A stretch of DNA of 33,806 nucleotides from positions 1-33,806 of the forward strand of contig CAAFJQ010000145.1 in the NCBI GenBank assembly GCA_900763245.1, read 5' to 3'. The number at the start of each line of letters is the position of its first letter. The first letter of the stretch is position 1. Position numbers and translations under genes: made by a program. This DNA comes from Bacilli bacterium. Its GTDB lineage: Bacteria > Bacillota_I > Bacilli_A > RFN20 > CAG-288. Shown here piece after piece: positions 14,780 to 22,730 of this stretch. The notes beneath the pieces are model-generated. The model was not told where the DNA came from and ran no database searches. It was given only the letters and a program-made list of their open reading frames with translations.

Positions 14780-16702
14780 TTAGTAATGACGATAAGGAGC
14801 ACGTGTCTTGATATCGGTATCGATGATCTTGATAAACTCCTTCTCAGTGACGGTCTTGGAAGCAGTCTCGTGATAGAGACGATAGGTGATGTTGCCTTCT
14901 TCAGCTTCCTTAGGCCCTAAGACGATGGTGTAAGGAACCTTCATGACCTGTGAGTCATGAATCTTGTAGGAAAGCTTTTCGTTACGGTCATCGATCTTAG
15001 AGCGGACGTCGTGTTTCAAAAGCTTCTTGTTTAAATCAGCTGCGAGCTTGACGACCTTTTCATCGTTGTTGACAGGGATGATTCTGACCTGTTCCGGATG
15101 GAGCCAAGTCGGGAAAGCACCTTTGAAGTTTTCGGTGATGATGCCTAAGAAACGTTCGAAGGAACCGAAGATTGCTCTATGAAGCATGACAGGCTCTTTG
15201 AGCTTGCCGTCTTTGTCGACATAAGTGAGACCGAAGCGGTGAGGAAGCTGCATATCGAGCTGAATGGTTCCGCACTGCCAGACACGGTTGAGAGAGTCTT
15301 TGATCTTGAAGTCGAGCTTCGGACCATAGAATGCGCCGTCGCCTTCATTGATTTCATAAGGAATGTTGTTCTCTTCCAAGCAGAGCTTGAGTTCAGCTTC
15401 AGCCTTGTCCCAAGTAGAGATCTTTCCGACAAAGCGATCAGGACGTGTGGAGAGTTCGACAGAATAAGAAAGACCAAAGGTCTTATAGACGTATCCGAAC
15501 ATACGGACCATCTTTCTGATTTCATCGCCGATCTGATCGAAAGCCAAAAGGATATGAGCATCATCCTGAGTGAATGCACGGACACGGAAGAGACCGTTGA
15601 GTGCGCCGCTTGCCTCATGACGATGATCAAGACCGAATTCAGCATAACGGATAGGAAGATCACGATAGGAGTGGATGCTGTTCTGATAGACCAAGATGGC
15701 ACCAGGGCAGTTCATCGGCTTGATGGCATAAGGTTTGCCATCGACCTTGGTGATGTACATGTTCTCTTTGTACTTCTTCCAGTGACCGGAGGTTTCCCAA
15801 AGCTCACGGGAGAGCATCTGCGGAGTCTTAAGGAAGACATATCCGTATTCCTTGGTGAGAAGATCCCAGAGGAAGTTCTCAAGTTCGTGACGGATGATCA
15901 TACCATTAGGGAGCCAGAAAGGAAGTCCAGGTCCGAAATCGGAGAACATGAACAAACCTAACTGAGAACCTAATCTCTTGTGGTCGGCTTCCTTTCTTTC
16001 CTCTAACAATTTGAGATATTTATCCATATCTTCCTGAGAGAAGAAAGCAGTTCCATAGATACGTGTAAGGCTGTCATTTTCCTTGTTTCCCTGGAAATAG
16101 CAGGAAGAAGTGGACATGATTTTGATGGCCTTGATCTCTTTGGTGTTCTTCATGTGGGGCCCTAAGCAAAGGTCCTTGAAGTCGCCCTGAGAATAAACGG
16201 AAAGGGATGCGCCCTTATCGGCGAGCTCATGAATGTGGATGAGCTTGTACTTCTGATCGGCGAAGAGCTTTTCAGCTTCTTCGACAGAGACATCCTGTCT
16301 GACGATAGGCTGTTTTTCGGAGATGATCTTCTTCATTTCCTGTTCGATCTTCGGGAAGTCGTTTTCCGAAATCGGGCGAGGAAGTTTCATGTCATAATAG
16401 AAGCCGTCTTCGGTAGCTGGGCCATAAGCAAACTGAACGCCAGGGAAAAGATGTTGGATGGCTTCAGCCATTAAGTGAGCTGCAGAATGACGGAGGACAT
16501 GCAAAGCATCCGGAGATGTTTTGGTGATGGCCTCAAATGTGCAGTTATCAGGCAAGACTTCGTTTAAATCGAAGAGATTTCCATTGACTTTACAGCAGAT
16601 TGCCTTTTCGGCAAGGGAGAGGGAGATGCTTTTGCATGCTTCCAAGGCGGTGCTACCGTCTTTGATTTCTTTTTCGGAATGATCCGGTAAAATGATTTTC
16701 AT
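14780..16702 (-). CDS. thrS: Threonine-tRNA ligase
   Basis: 640 residues from the ATG at 16702, chosen because GAAAGG lies seven to eight bases upstream; a TTG at 16717 would add five residues without a ribosome binding site. It charges tRNA-Thr. Domains: TGS (1-61), the editing domain that removes serine (H72-x3-H76, and DLCLGPHMK further on), the class II catalytic core with the zinc-binding cysteine C332 (MNCPGA) and the HRHEASG and FTQDDAH motifs, and the C-terminal anticodon-binding domain. It is last of pyk-glcK-thrS; the gap to glcK is only 31 bases, so the T-box leader common on Firmicute thrS cannot be there. Confidence 0.97.
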   Translation of the reverse strand: MKIILPDHSEKEIKDGSTALEACKSISLSLAEKAICCKVNGNLFDLNEVLPDNCTFEAITKTSPDALHVLRHSAAHLMAEAIQHLFPGVQFAYGPATEDGFYYDMKLPRPISENDFPKIEQEMKKIISEKQPIVRQDVSVEEAEKLFADQKYKLIHIHELADKGASLSVYSQGDFKDLCLGPHMKNTKEIKAIKIMSTSSCYFQGNKENDSLTRIYGTAFFSQEDMDKYLKLLEERKEADHKRLGSQLGLFMFSDFGPGLPFWLPNGMIIRHELENFLWDLLTKEYGYVFLKTPQMLSRELWETSGHWKKYKENMYITKVDGKPYAIKPMNCPGAILVYQNSIHSYRDLPIRYAEFGLDHRHEASGALNGLFRVRAFTQDDAHILLAFDQIGDEIRKMVRMFGYVYKTFGLSYSVELSTRPDRFVGKISTWDKAEAELKLCLEENNIPYEINEGDGAFYGPKLDFKIKDSLNRVWQCGTIQLDMQLPHRFGLTYVDKDGKLKEPVMLHRAIFGSFERFLGIITENFKGAFPTWLHPEQVRIIPVNNDEKVVKLAADLNKKLLKHDVRSKIDDRNEKLSYKIHDSQVMKVPYTIVLGPKEAEEGNITYRLYHETASKTVTEKEFIKIIDTDIKTRAPYRHY

Positions 16703-16733
16703 ATTCGTGCCTTTCAATAAACGTCCTAATATT

Positions 16734-17612
16734 CTACTTCTTTAAAGCGTGCCATGCAAGTGCACCGCCGCCTGCAAGTCCGACGTCCTGTGTGAAGGAT
16801 GCGTATTTCAATACGATCGGTTTGAAGTTCCATGTTGCAATCTTCTCATTGGCGAGTCGTTCAAGGTCTTCGAAGAAGATATCCTTGCTCTTCATGACAC
16901 CGCCGGATACAGCATAGGAATCGACATTGAACAAGAGCTGGAGATTGCTGAACCAAGTAGCGAGCATATCAATCCAGATGTGATAAAGAGCAATCATCTT
17001 TTCATCTTTTGCTCTGACACCCTGGAAGAATTCATATGCACTTGTGATTTCGATATCGTTAAGAGCGGCGAGGTGAACGATTCCGTTTCCGGAAAGGAGA
17101 TATTCGGCCTCGTAGTTCTTGCCCTTGTAGTTGACAAACATTCTTCCGCCTTCAAGGGGAAGGTCGATCATCTCTCCATTGTGGACAACACCAAGACCGA
17201 TGCCTGTAGAGATTGTGACAAAGGCGGAATTGAGGAAGCCTTTGTTGGCTCCGTATTCGGCTTCGACAAGAGCGGAGCAGTTGGCGTCATTTGCGAAATA
17301 AAGCTTTGCTGTCGGGAAGTCTCTGTTGAACAAAGAGACAAAATCGAAGGAGTCGATGCCAAGATTTCCGACTCTTCCGACCTGATTGTTCTGAACGACA
17401 CCGCACATGGACATGCCGATAGATTCAACATAATCCATATGTGCCTCTTCTTTGACAATATCAATGAGCTCTTTCATTTTGTTGTAAAGAGCCATCGGAT
17501 CATCCTTGATGGAAGGGACGATTCTTACGGCAAGGATGTTCAGTTCCTTATCCATTGCTGCAACGCGAAGATTTGTACCTCCGCAGTCGATTGAAATGAT
17601 TTTGTCTGTCAT
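16734..17612 (-). CDS. ROK-family sugar kinase, probably glucokinase
   Basis: 292 residues. ROK kinases phosphorylate glucose or related sugars with ATP. The ATP-binding DCGGTNLRVA (9-18) and the catalytic aspartate in FANDANCSAL (D109) are present, and a second phosphate loop ISTGIGLGVV lies at 134-143. The usual zinc site, GH followed by a CxCGxxGC cluster, is missing: the region reads EGGRMFVNYKGKNYEAE (154-170), with arginine in place of histidine and no cysteine. The pyk neighbour and operon suggest a glycolytic role, so glucokinase is the favoured reading, but the substrate (glucose, N-acetylhexosamine or other) cannot be told from sequence. TCGGAGGA at the end of pyk is its ribosome binding site. 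Confidence 0.8.
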   Translation of the reverse strand: MTDKIISIDCGGTNLRVAAMDKELNILAVRIVPSIKDDPMALYNKMKELIDIVKEEAHMDYVESIGMSMCGVVQNNQVGRVGNLGIDSFDFVSLFNRDFPTAKLYFANDANCSALVEAEYGANKGFLNSAFVTISTGIGLGVVHNGEMIDLPLEGGRMFVNYKGKNYEAEYLLSGNGIVHLAALNDIEITSAYEFFQGVRAKDEKMIALYHIWIDMLATWFSNLQLLFNVDSYAVSGGVMKSKDIFFEDLERLANEKIATWNFKPIVLKYASFTQDVGLAGGGALAWHALKK

Positions 17613-17616
17613 TGTT

Positions 17617-19086
17617 TTAATCCTCCGAGTAATTGATTGAATCCGTATTATGAACGGTCAGAACCTTCATGAAGTTTGTCTTTCCTGCACCTACAGGTGT
17701 TCCGCCGGTCATGATGATGTGGCTTCCTTCTTCGAGGCCATAGTCTTTTGCAATCTTAAGAGCGAGAACTTCCATCTCTTCACTGAACTGCGGGACTTTC
17801 TTGGTGTGATAAGGATAGCAGGCATAATAGAGCATCATATGTGTCAATGCGTCATAGTCAGAGGAGACGACGAAGACAGGACAGATTGGTCTTGTTTTGG
17901 AGATTCTGATGCCTGTCTGACCGGAGACAGAGAAGCAGATGATGAGTTTTGCATTGATGAGAATGGCTGTATCGGAGACAGAGGCTGCAATAGCGTCATT
18001 GACATTCTTGTTGGATGTCTCAAAGGCCTGATGGGAAGAGGTTTCGTAGTTGAAGTGCTTTTCGACTTCCTTGGCGATTCTTGTCTGCATGTCGACAGCC
18101 TGAACAGGGTACTGTCCATTTGCGCTCTCTCCAGAGAGCATGACGGAATCGCTTCCCTGATCGATGGCCCAGGAAACATCGCTGACTTCCGCTCTTGTCG
18201 GGAAGGGGTTGTGAATCATGGAATCGAGCATCTGTGTGGCTGTGATGACAGGTTTTCCGTATTTTCTGCAGGTTTGAATCAGGTAACGCTGATAGGTCGG
18301 AACCTGTTCTGCGGGGATTTCGACACCGAGGTCGCCGCGGGCTACCATGATGCCATCGCTTTCGCGGATGATGCTGTCGAGGTTTTCGATTGCCTCTGTG
18401 TTTTCGATCTTGGAGATGATGAGGATGTTCTTTCCGCCATGAGAATCAAGAAGAGCGCGCATATCGCGGATATCCTGAACGTTTCTGACGAAAGAGGCGG
18501 AGACTAAGTCGACGTGTTCTTCGCATCCGAAGATCAAGTCACTCTTGTCCTGCTCGGATAAGTAGGGCATGGAAAGATGGACACCGGGGCAGTTGACACC
18601 TCTTCTGTCTTTGCAGGCATGGTCGTTTCCGACTAAACAGGCAAGCTCTTTGGTTTTATTGTCCTTTTCTTTGACAATGAGTTCGAGGTTTCCGTCATCG
18701 AGACGGATCTTGCTTCCGATTTCACAATCGTTGAAAAGGTTCGTATAGGTGACACCGAAAGCCTTGTTTGTTCCTAATTTATCAACGCCCATGAAAATTC
18801 TTGTGGTTTCTCCTTGCTTGAATTCAGCAACACCGCCTTCGAATTTTCCAGTTCTGATTTCAGGTCCTTTTGTATCAAGGCAGATCGGAATGATCAGGTC
18901 TTCTTCTTTTTCGATTTCTCTCAACGTTCTGATTTTTGCTAAATGTTCTTCATGGGAGCCATGGGAGAAATTGAGTCTCATGCACGTCATACCGGTAGCG
19001 AGCAGTTTTTTCAGTGTCGGTTTGTCTTGGCTGCTTGGACCGATCGTGCAGATGATCTTTGTCTTCTTGTCGATTCTATAATTCAT
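17617..19086 (-). CDS. pyk: Pyruvate kinase
   Basis: 489 residues. It makes pyruvate and ATP from phosphoenolpyruvate and ADP, the last step of glycolysis. Clear motifs: KIICTIGPSS near the N-terminus, MRLNFSHGSHEEH, LDTKGPEIRTG, the active-site lysine region IISKIENTEAIENLD, the metal-binding ARGDLGVEIP, and TATQMLDSMI. The B domain and C-terminal domain are present; the extra C-terminal phosphohistidine domain of Bacillus pyruvate kinases is absent. AAGGAG lies eight bases before the ATG. It heads pyk-glcK-thrS and is divergent from dnaB. Confidence 0.97.
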   Translation of the reverse strand: MNYRIDKKTKIICTIGPSSQDKPTLKKLLATGMTCMRLNFSHGSHEEHLAKIRTLREIEKEEDLIIPICLDTKGPEIRTGKFEGGVAEFKQGETTRIFMGVDKLGTNKAFGVTYTNLFNDCEIGSKIRLDDGNLELIVKEKDNKTKELACLVGNDHACKDRRGVNCPGVHLSMPYLSEQDKSDLIFGCEEHVDLVSASFVRNVQDIRDMRALLDSHGGKNILIISKIENTEAIENLDSIIRESDGIMVARGDLGVEIPAEQVPTYQRYLIQTCRKYGKPVITATQMLDSMIHNPFPTRAEVSDVSWAIDQGSDSVMLSGESANGQYPVQAVDMQTRIAKEVEKHFNYETSSHQAFETSNKNVNDAIAASVSDTAILINAKLIICFSVSGQTGIRISKTRPICPVFVVSSDYDALTHMMLYYACYPYHTKKVPQFSEEMEVLALKIAKDYGLEEGSHIIMTGGTPVGAGKTNFMKVLTVHNTDSINYSED

Positions 19087-19132
19087 GAATGTACTCCTTC
19101 ATATTCATTATGGAATGAAAACTAACCGCTAT

Positions 19133-19161
19133 ATTTTACCAATATATACTAAAAAATTAAA
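19133..19161 (-). promoter_or_regulatory. Possible promoter of pyk-glcK-thrS
   Basis: On the minus strand TTTAAT (19161-19156), a 17-base spacer and TAAAAT (19138-19133) could be the promoter; the -35 is poor. The 122-base gap between pyk and dnaB must hold both divergent promoters, so they lie within about 60 bases of one another. Confidence 0.3.
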
Positions 19162-19193
19162 GAAGAGATTATGGCTTTAATACAGCGTGGATT

Positions 19194-19202
19194 TGGTATA
19201 AT
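19194..19202 (+). promoter_or_regulatory. Extended -10 promoter of dnaB, placed for a leaderless mRNA
   Basis: TGG-TATAAT (19194-19202) is a consensus extended -10. Only six bases (19203-19208) separate it from the dnaB ATG, so transcription is expected to start at or next to the A of the start codon. No clear -35 is seen. No Shine-Dalgarno precedes the gene. Confidence 0.6.
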
Positions 19203-19208
19203 AATCGC

Positions 19209-20462
19209 ATGAACATTATTGAACCTGATTCCAGTTTTTCCATCTCGGTCGATTATTCCCTCTCAGAGACCGATTTTTCTGTTTTGGCCCTGTTGTATCT
19301 TCCCATCATCAAATCAGATGCCTACCTGATTTACGATGTGCTTTATAAAAGCAGCAAGAGCGCTGAAATCGACGGGCTTGCCACGCATGAAGAGTTTTTA
19401 TCGATGATCGGTTTTGATGATGTCCGCTTCCTTAAAGCCAGAGAGAGACTAGAAGCCATTGGCCTTCTTGAAACATATCGAAAAGAAAAAACGGATGAAA
19501 ACGGAAGCAAAGTGTTTTATCTTTATCGTCTGATTCCGACTGCCAGTCCGAAGAAGTTCTTTGCTGATCCGATTCTCAAGAATCTTCTTTTGCAGAATGT
19601 CTCTAATAAGAAATATCATCGCCTTGTCAATTATTTCAAAAAAGAGGACGGTCATCTCCTTGATGGTTTTAACTCCGTCAGTGCAAGATTTTCCGATGTG
19701 TATTCAGTCGCTTTATCTGAAGAGGATCTTCAGGCTGAAAACAATGTTGAAGGAAAACAGTATAAGGAAATCGCAAAATTTTCCATGCAGACACTGCTTG
19801 ATTTTCTTCAGGCCGACAATATTCCTCTCGATAAGATTCACGCCTATTTTTCTCAGATTGAATCCGATGCCAAATTATATGGATTGGATGAAAAGACAGT
19901 CTTGAAACTGATTGAGGAATCCTTGGATACAGACTTCAATTTCTATTTGAATAAGTTTGAATCAAAGGTAAGAACTCAGAATCAATATATCCGTTTGGAA
20001 AAGCAGGAAGCGGAAAAAGCATCTTTAGGACAAGGAGATAGTTCGGTCAATGTGAAAATCTTCACTTCCACTACGCCGAAACAATATCTTCAGGCTTTTT
20101 TCCATGCGGAACCTAATGACTATATGCTGAAAGAAGTCGAAAAGCTGAGAAGAAATTTCGACTTTGACAATGGCATCATCAATGTCATTCTCGATTATTC
20201 TTTGAAAAAGACAAACAAGGAATTCAATTCTGTCCTGATCGACAAGGTGGCCTTCACTTTATCTGCAAACAATGTCACTGACTGCTATGGCGCAATCGTT
20301 GCTTTGAAGACGAGAGATTTCCAGGTCCTTGAGAACAAAATACGCAAATCAACGTATAGCAAAGCAAAGAAGTCTGCTGCTGAAGAGACTGACATAAAGG
20401 AAGAGAGTGAGGAGATCACAAAAGATGATCTTCTAGCGCTTTCCAAGGGACTTGATTTATGA
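19209..20462 (+). CDS. dnaB: Replication initiation and membrane attachment protein DnaB (helicase loader)
   Basis: 417 residues. This is the Firmicute DnaB, not the E. coli helicase of that name: with DnaD and DnaI it loads the replicative helicase at the origin. The N-terminal winged-helix part (about 10-115: FSVLALLYLPIIKSDAYLIYD) and a C-terminal DnaD-like domain (about 285-370: TPKQYLQAFF ... FDFDNGIINVILDYSL) match the family. It is followed directly by dnaI, overlapping by four bases (ATGA), the usual order. No ribosome binding site is present and the -10 box lies six bases upstream, suggesting a leaderless transcript. Confidence 0.88.
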   Translation: MNIIEPDSSFSISVDYSLSETDFSVLALLYLPIIKSDAYLIYDVLYKSSKSAEIDGLATHEEFLSMIGFDDVRFLKARERLEAIGLLETYRKEKTDENGSKVFYLYRLIPTASPKKFFADPILKNLLLQNVSNKKYHRLVNYFKKEDGHLLDGFNSVSARFSDVYSVALSEEDLQAENNVEGKQYKEIAKFSMQTLLDFLQADNIPLDKIHAYFSQIESDAKLYGLDEKTVLKLIEESLDTDFNFYLNKFESKVRTQNQYIRLEKQEAEKASLGQGDSSVNVKIFTSTTPKQYLQAFFHAEPNDYMLKEVEKLRRNFDFDNGIINVILDYSLKKTNKEFNSVLIDKVAFTLSANNVTDCYGAIVALKTRDFQVLENKIRKSTYSKAKKSAAEETDIKEESEEITKDDLLALSKGLDL

Positions 20463-21436
20463 AGAACAATCAATTCATCAATGTCGAAGAGATGCAGGTG
20501 AAGCATGTCCAAGTCGAGTTCGATGAAAAGAAAAAACTCGCTTTGGAGGAATCAATACAGGCTTTCCTTAAAGATGATGTGCTTGCTTTGAAGACTATCA
20601 AACCATTACTGATAACCGGAAAGACTTTTGAAAATTCATTAGGTGAACTCTATTCTTATCAGATGGACAGAAATGAATGTCTTTCCTGTCAGAAGAAGCT
20701 TTTGTCCTGCCCCAAAAAAGACAGAAAAGGCTATGTTCTTGTTCCCTATTATGAAAAAGAAGCGGACAGAATCCGTCTGACTCCTCAGCCTTGTATCCAT
20801 CTCAATGAGATGAACCGTGTTTTAGAAAGAATCAAACCATGCGACTGTTCCCATACGTCTTTGGTTGTAGACGCCAATTCTTTATTGGACTCCTTGCTGA
20901 AGGGAGACAATATCAAGAAACAACAGGGATTATCTTCTGTGTTTCTTTCTGCACTCAACATTGCAAAGAAAAATGAAAAGCCAGGTAAAGGAATCATGTT
21001 CTCGACAGTCAATGGCGGAAGTGATCTCTCCTCTTCGCTTTTAAGACTGTTAGGATACGTCTATGCCAAAAGCGAATTCAGCGTCGCTTACATCAATGCG
21101 CCGAAATTCTTTTCTAACCTCTTCTCTTCTTACGACAATCTTTCTTTTCCGACGATAAAAGAACTCCCTTTGCTGATGAAGGCCGATGTTCTTCTTCTTG
21201 AGAATCTGGATAAGATCGTTTATCTCAATGATGAAAAGCTTGATAAATATCTTTTCCCATTACTGAGAGAAAGAAAAAAAGAAGGGAAGATCAACTATGC
21301 GTCGCTTGAGAAGCCAAAAGGCATCAATACCATCATTTATTCAAATCGAAGAGTCCTTCATGGAAAAGACGAACTCTACTCTTTGCTGAGCGATCTTTTT
21401 GATGAGAAAGTCATTCAGGATCTTGATTTAAGATAA
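20459..21436 (+). CDS. dnaI: DnaI-like helicase loader with degenerate ATP site
   Basis: 325 residues. DnaI is the AAA+ partner that delivers the replicative helicase. An N-terminal zinc-binding region is visible (C74-x2-C77, C84, C112-x-H114). In the AAA+ part the Walker A position reads STVNGGSDLSSSL (182-194), with no GK[ST], and Walker B reads LLLEN (245-249) instead of the usual hydrophobics plus DD. YSNRR near 300 corresponds to the sensor-1 region (TSN in the family). Fold and place after dnaB support DnaI, but ATP hydrolysis looks unlikely. The ATG overlaps the dnaB stop. Confidence 0.78.
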   Translation: MKNNQFINVEEMQVKHVQVEFDEKKKLALEESIQAFLKDDVLALKTIKPLLITGKTFENSLGELYSYQMDRNECLSCQKKLLSCPKKDRKGYVLVPYYEKEADRIRLTPQPCIHLNEMNRVLERIKPCDCSHTSLVVDANSLLDSLLKGDNIKKQQGLSSVFLSALNIAKKNEKPGKGIMFSTVNGGSDLSSSLLRLLGYVYAKSEFSVAYINAPKFFSNLFSSYDNLSFPTIKELPLLMKADVLLLENLDKIVYLNDEKLDKYLFPLLRERKKEGKINYASLEKPKGINTIIYSNRRVLHGKDELYSLLSDLFDEKVIQDLDLR

Positions 21437-21443
21437 ATTTTGA

Positions 21444-21486
21444 AAAGCTGTCACTCCGTAAATATATTTTATCGGAGGACAGTTTT
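21444..21486 (+). promoter_or_regulatory. Hairpin sequestering the ribosome binding site of the next gene
   Basis: AAAGCTGTC (21444-21452) and CTCCG (21454-21458) pair with CGGAG (21473-21477) and GACAGTTTT (21478-21486), giving about 14 pairs with one bulged A and one G-U pair around a 14-base AT loop. The right arm holds GGAGG (21474-21478), eight bases before the ATG at 21487, and ends in four T. It could be a weak terminator for dnaB-dnaI, a translational switch for the downstream peptidase gene, or both. Confidence 0.6.
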
Positions 21487-22656
21487 ATGCTATTACAAAG
21501 TAAAGAAGCTGACTGCGGGAAGTGCGTCATCAGGAATCTTTTATCCTATTTCAATCGAGACAAAGGGTATTACACATGCAAACTTTCAAGTGATTGCAAA
21601 AGTTTTTATGAGATGCGAAATGAGTTGGAAAAGCATGATATCATTTATGAGTCATGTCATGTTGACAATATCATTGAAATAAGGAAAGACATGTTTCCGC
21701 TCGTCTGTCAGATGATACAGGGAGACTGCTATCACTTTGTCATTGTTCATTCTCTTACCTTCCATAAGGTTTCCCTTTTTGATCCGAGCTTTGGCGAGAT
21801 GGTCATTTCGACAGAGGAATTCCTTTCTCGATTCACAGGAAGGCTGATGATTTTTGTCTCAAAGGGCAATAGAGTAAAAGCAAAGGAAGAGATGTCGTTA
21901 TTAAAGTGGCATGAAAAATTCCTGTATTTTCTCTGCTTTCTTTTTCAGTCTTGTGCTTTAAGCCTTGCCTTATTGTTCACTGGAAAAGAGAAACCGTTCC
22001 TTCCTTGCATCATTCTCTCATCCTGTTTCTTTGTCTTTATCATCATCCAGAACGCATTGAACTTCAAAGTTCGGCATCGCTTGGAGCAGGAGATGATACT
22101 CTCATCTCTTCATGAAGTGCGAAACAAAGAGAGGCTCTCGATTACTTATCGCCTTATCACTGGAAGCATGAAATGCGCTTCTAATACTTGTTCGTATGCA
22201 GTGCTTTGTGTCGGACTTATCATTCTTTTGCTGATCAACTCCTATTACCTTTCCTTTTTGATTCTCGTTTCATTATTGTTTTATGTTCTTAGACTTCCTT
22301 TGACAGAGGAGAGAAACGCTGTCAATCGCTATTGTTCCATCAAAGAAAAAGAACTCTTCGCATTGATAAATAACGGAGAAGAAGAACGTGCGAGAAAGAC
22401 TTTCAAGATGATGAGAAAGAGAAGCGAACTCCTGCTTTCCACAATCGTAATCAGTTGGATTCTAGAAGCTTTTTCCATCATGATATTCTCTTTTGCGATT
22501 CTTTCAGTCTTCAATGTTTTCACTGTCAACTCTCTTCTTTTTTCGACAAGTCTTACGCTATCATTTTCTTATGCCCTGAACTCCGCCATGAAAATTCTTT
22601 CTTATCCTGAGGAAAAAGCCAAGGAAATCAATGCTCTTGTCGATAATTGCAATTAA
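21487..22656 (+). CDS. C39-type peptidase joined to an ABC-exporter-like membrane domain, no ATPase
   Basis: 389 residues. The N-terminus resembles the C39 peptidase of bacteriocin and peptide exporters, which cuts leader peptides after a double glycine: Q4 (oxyanion hole), C10 in ADCG, H83 in YHFVIVHS, and D99 in FDPSFG supply all catalytic residues, ending near SRFTGRLMIFV (115-124). Six membrane segments follow, at about 145-166, 171-193, 236-252, 254-270, 315-340 and 345-365, in the 2+2+2 pattern of an ABC exporter half with shortened inner loops. The protein then stops: there is no nucleotide-binding domain, and none is encoded nearby. No short peptide gene with a double-glycine leader is visible. 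The substrate and role are unknown; a stand-alone membrane protease or a transporter using a partner ATPase are both possible. Its ribosome binding site lies in a hairpin. Confidence 0.72.
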   Translation: MLLQSKEADCGKCVIRNLLSYFNRDKGYYTCKLSSDCKSFYEMRNELEKHDIIYESCHVDNIIEIRKDMFPLVCQMIQGDCYHFVIVHSLTFHKVSLFDPSFGEMVISTEEFLSRFTGRLMIFVSKGNRVKAKEEMSLLKWHEKFLYFLCFLFQSCALSLALLFTGKEKPFLPCIILSSCFFVFIIIQNALNFKVRHRLEQEMILSSLHEVRNKERLSITYRLITGSMKCASNTCSYAVLCVGLIILLLINSYYLSFLILVSLLFYVLRLPLTEERNAVNRYCSIKEKELFALINNGEEERARKTFKMMRKRSELLLSTIVISWILEAFSIMIFSFAILSVFNVFTVNSLLFSTSLTLSFSYALNSAMKILSYPEEKAKEINALVDNCN

Positions 22657-22671
22657 AAAAAGAAGAAAAAC

Positions 22672-22700
22672 TTAAATTAAAACGTATTTTGCTATATACT
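22672..22700 (+). promoter_or_regulatory. Probable promoter of ybeY/cdd-era-recO
   Basis: TTAAAT (22672-22677), 17 bases, TATACT (22695-22700). An overlapping extended -10, TGC-TATATA at 22690-22698, is an alternative. The leader to the ATG at 22731 holds GGGGGT (22719-22724) as ribosome binding site. Confidence 0.45.
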
Positions 22701-22730
22701 TAAGTTAGTTATATATACGGGGGTACCAAT

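Noticed and set aside
15179..15961. A 260-codon open frame antisense to thrS
   Set aside because: thrS is certain on the other strand across this region. The frame has no ribosome binding site and comes from the codon bias of the real gene.
16749..18507. Long plus-strand open frames (about 281 and 285 codons) opposite glcK and pyk
   Set aside because: Both lie fully inside well-supported minus-strand genes and the translations have no recognisable domain or motif.
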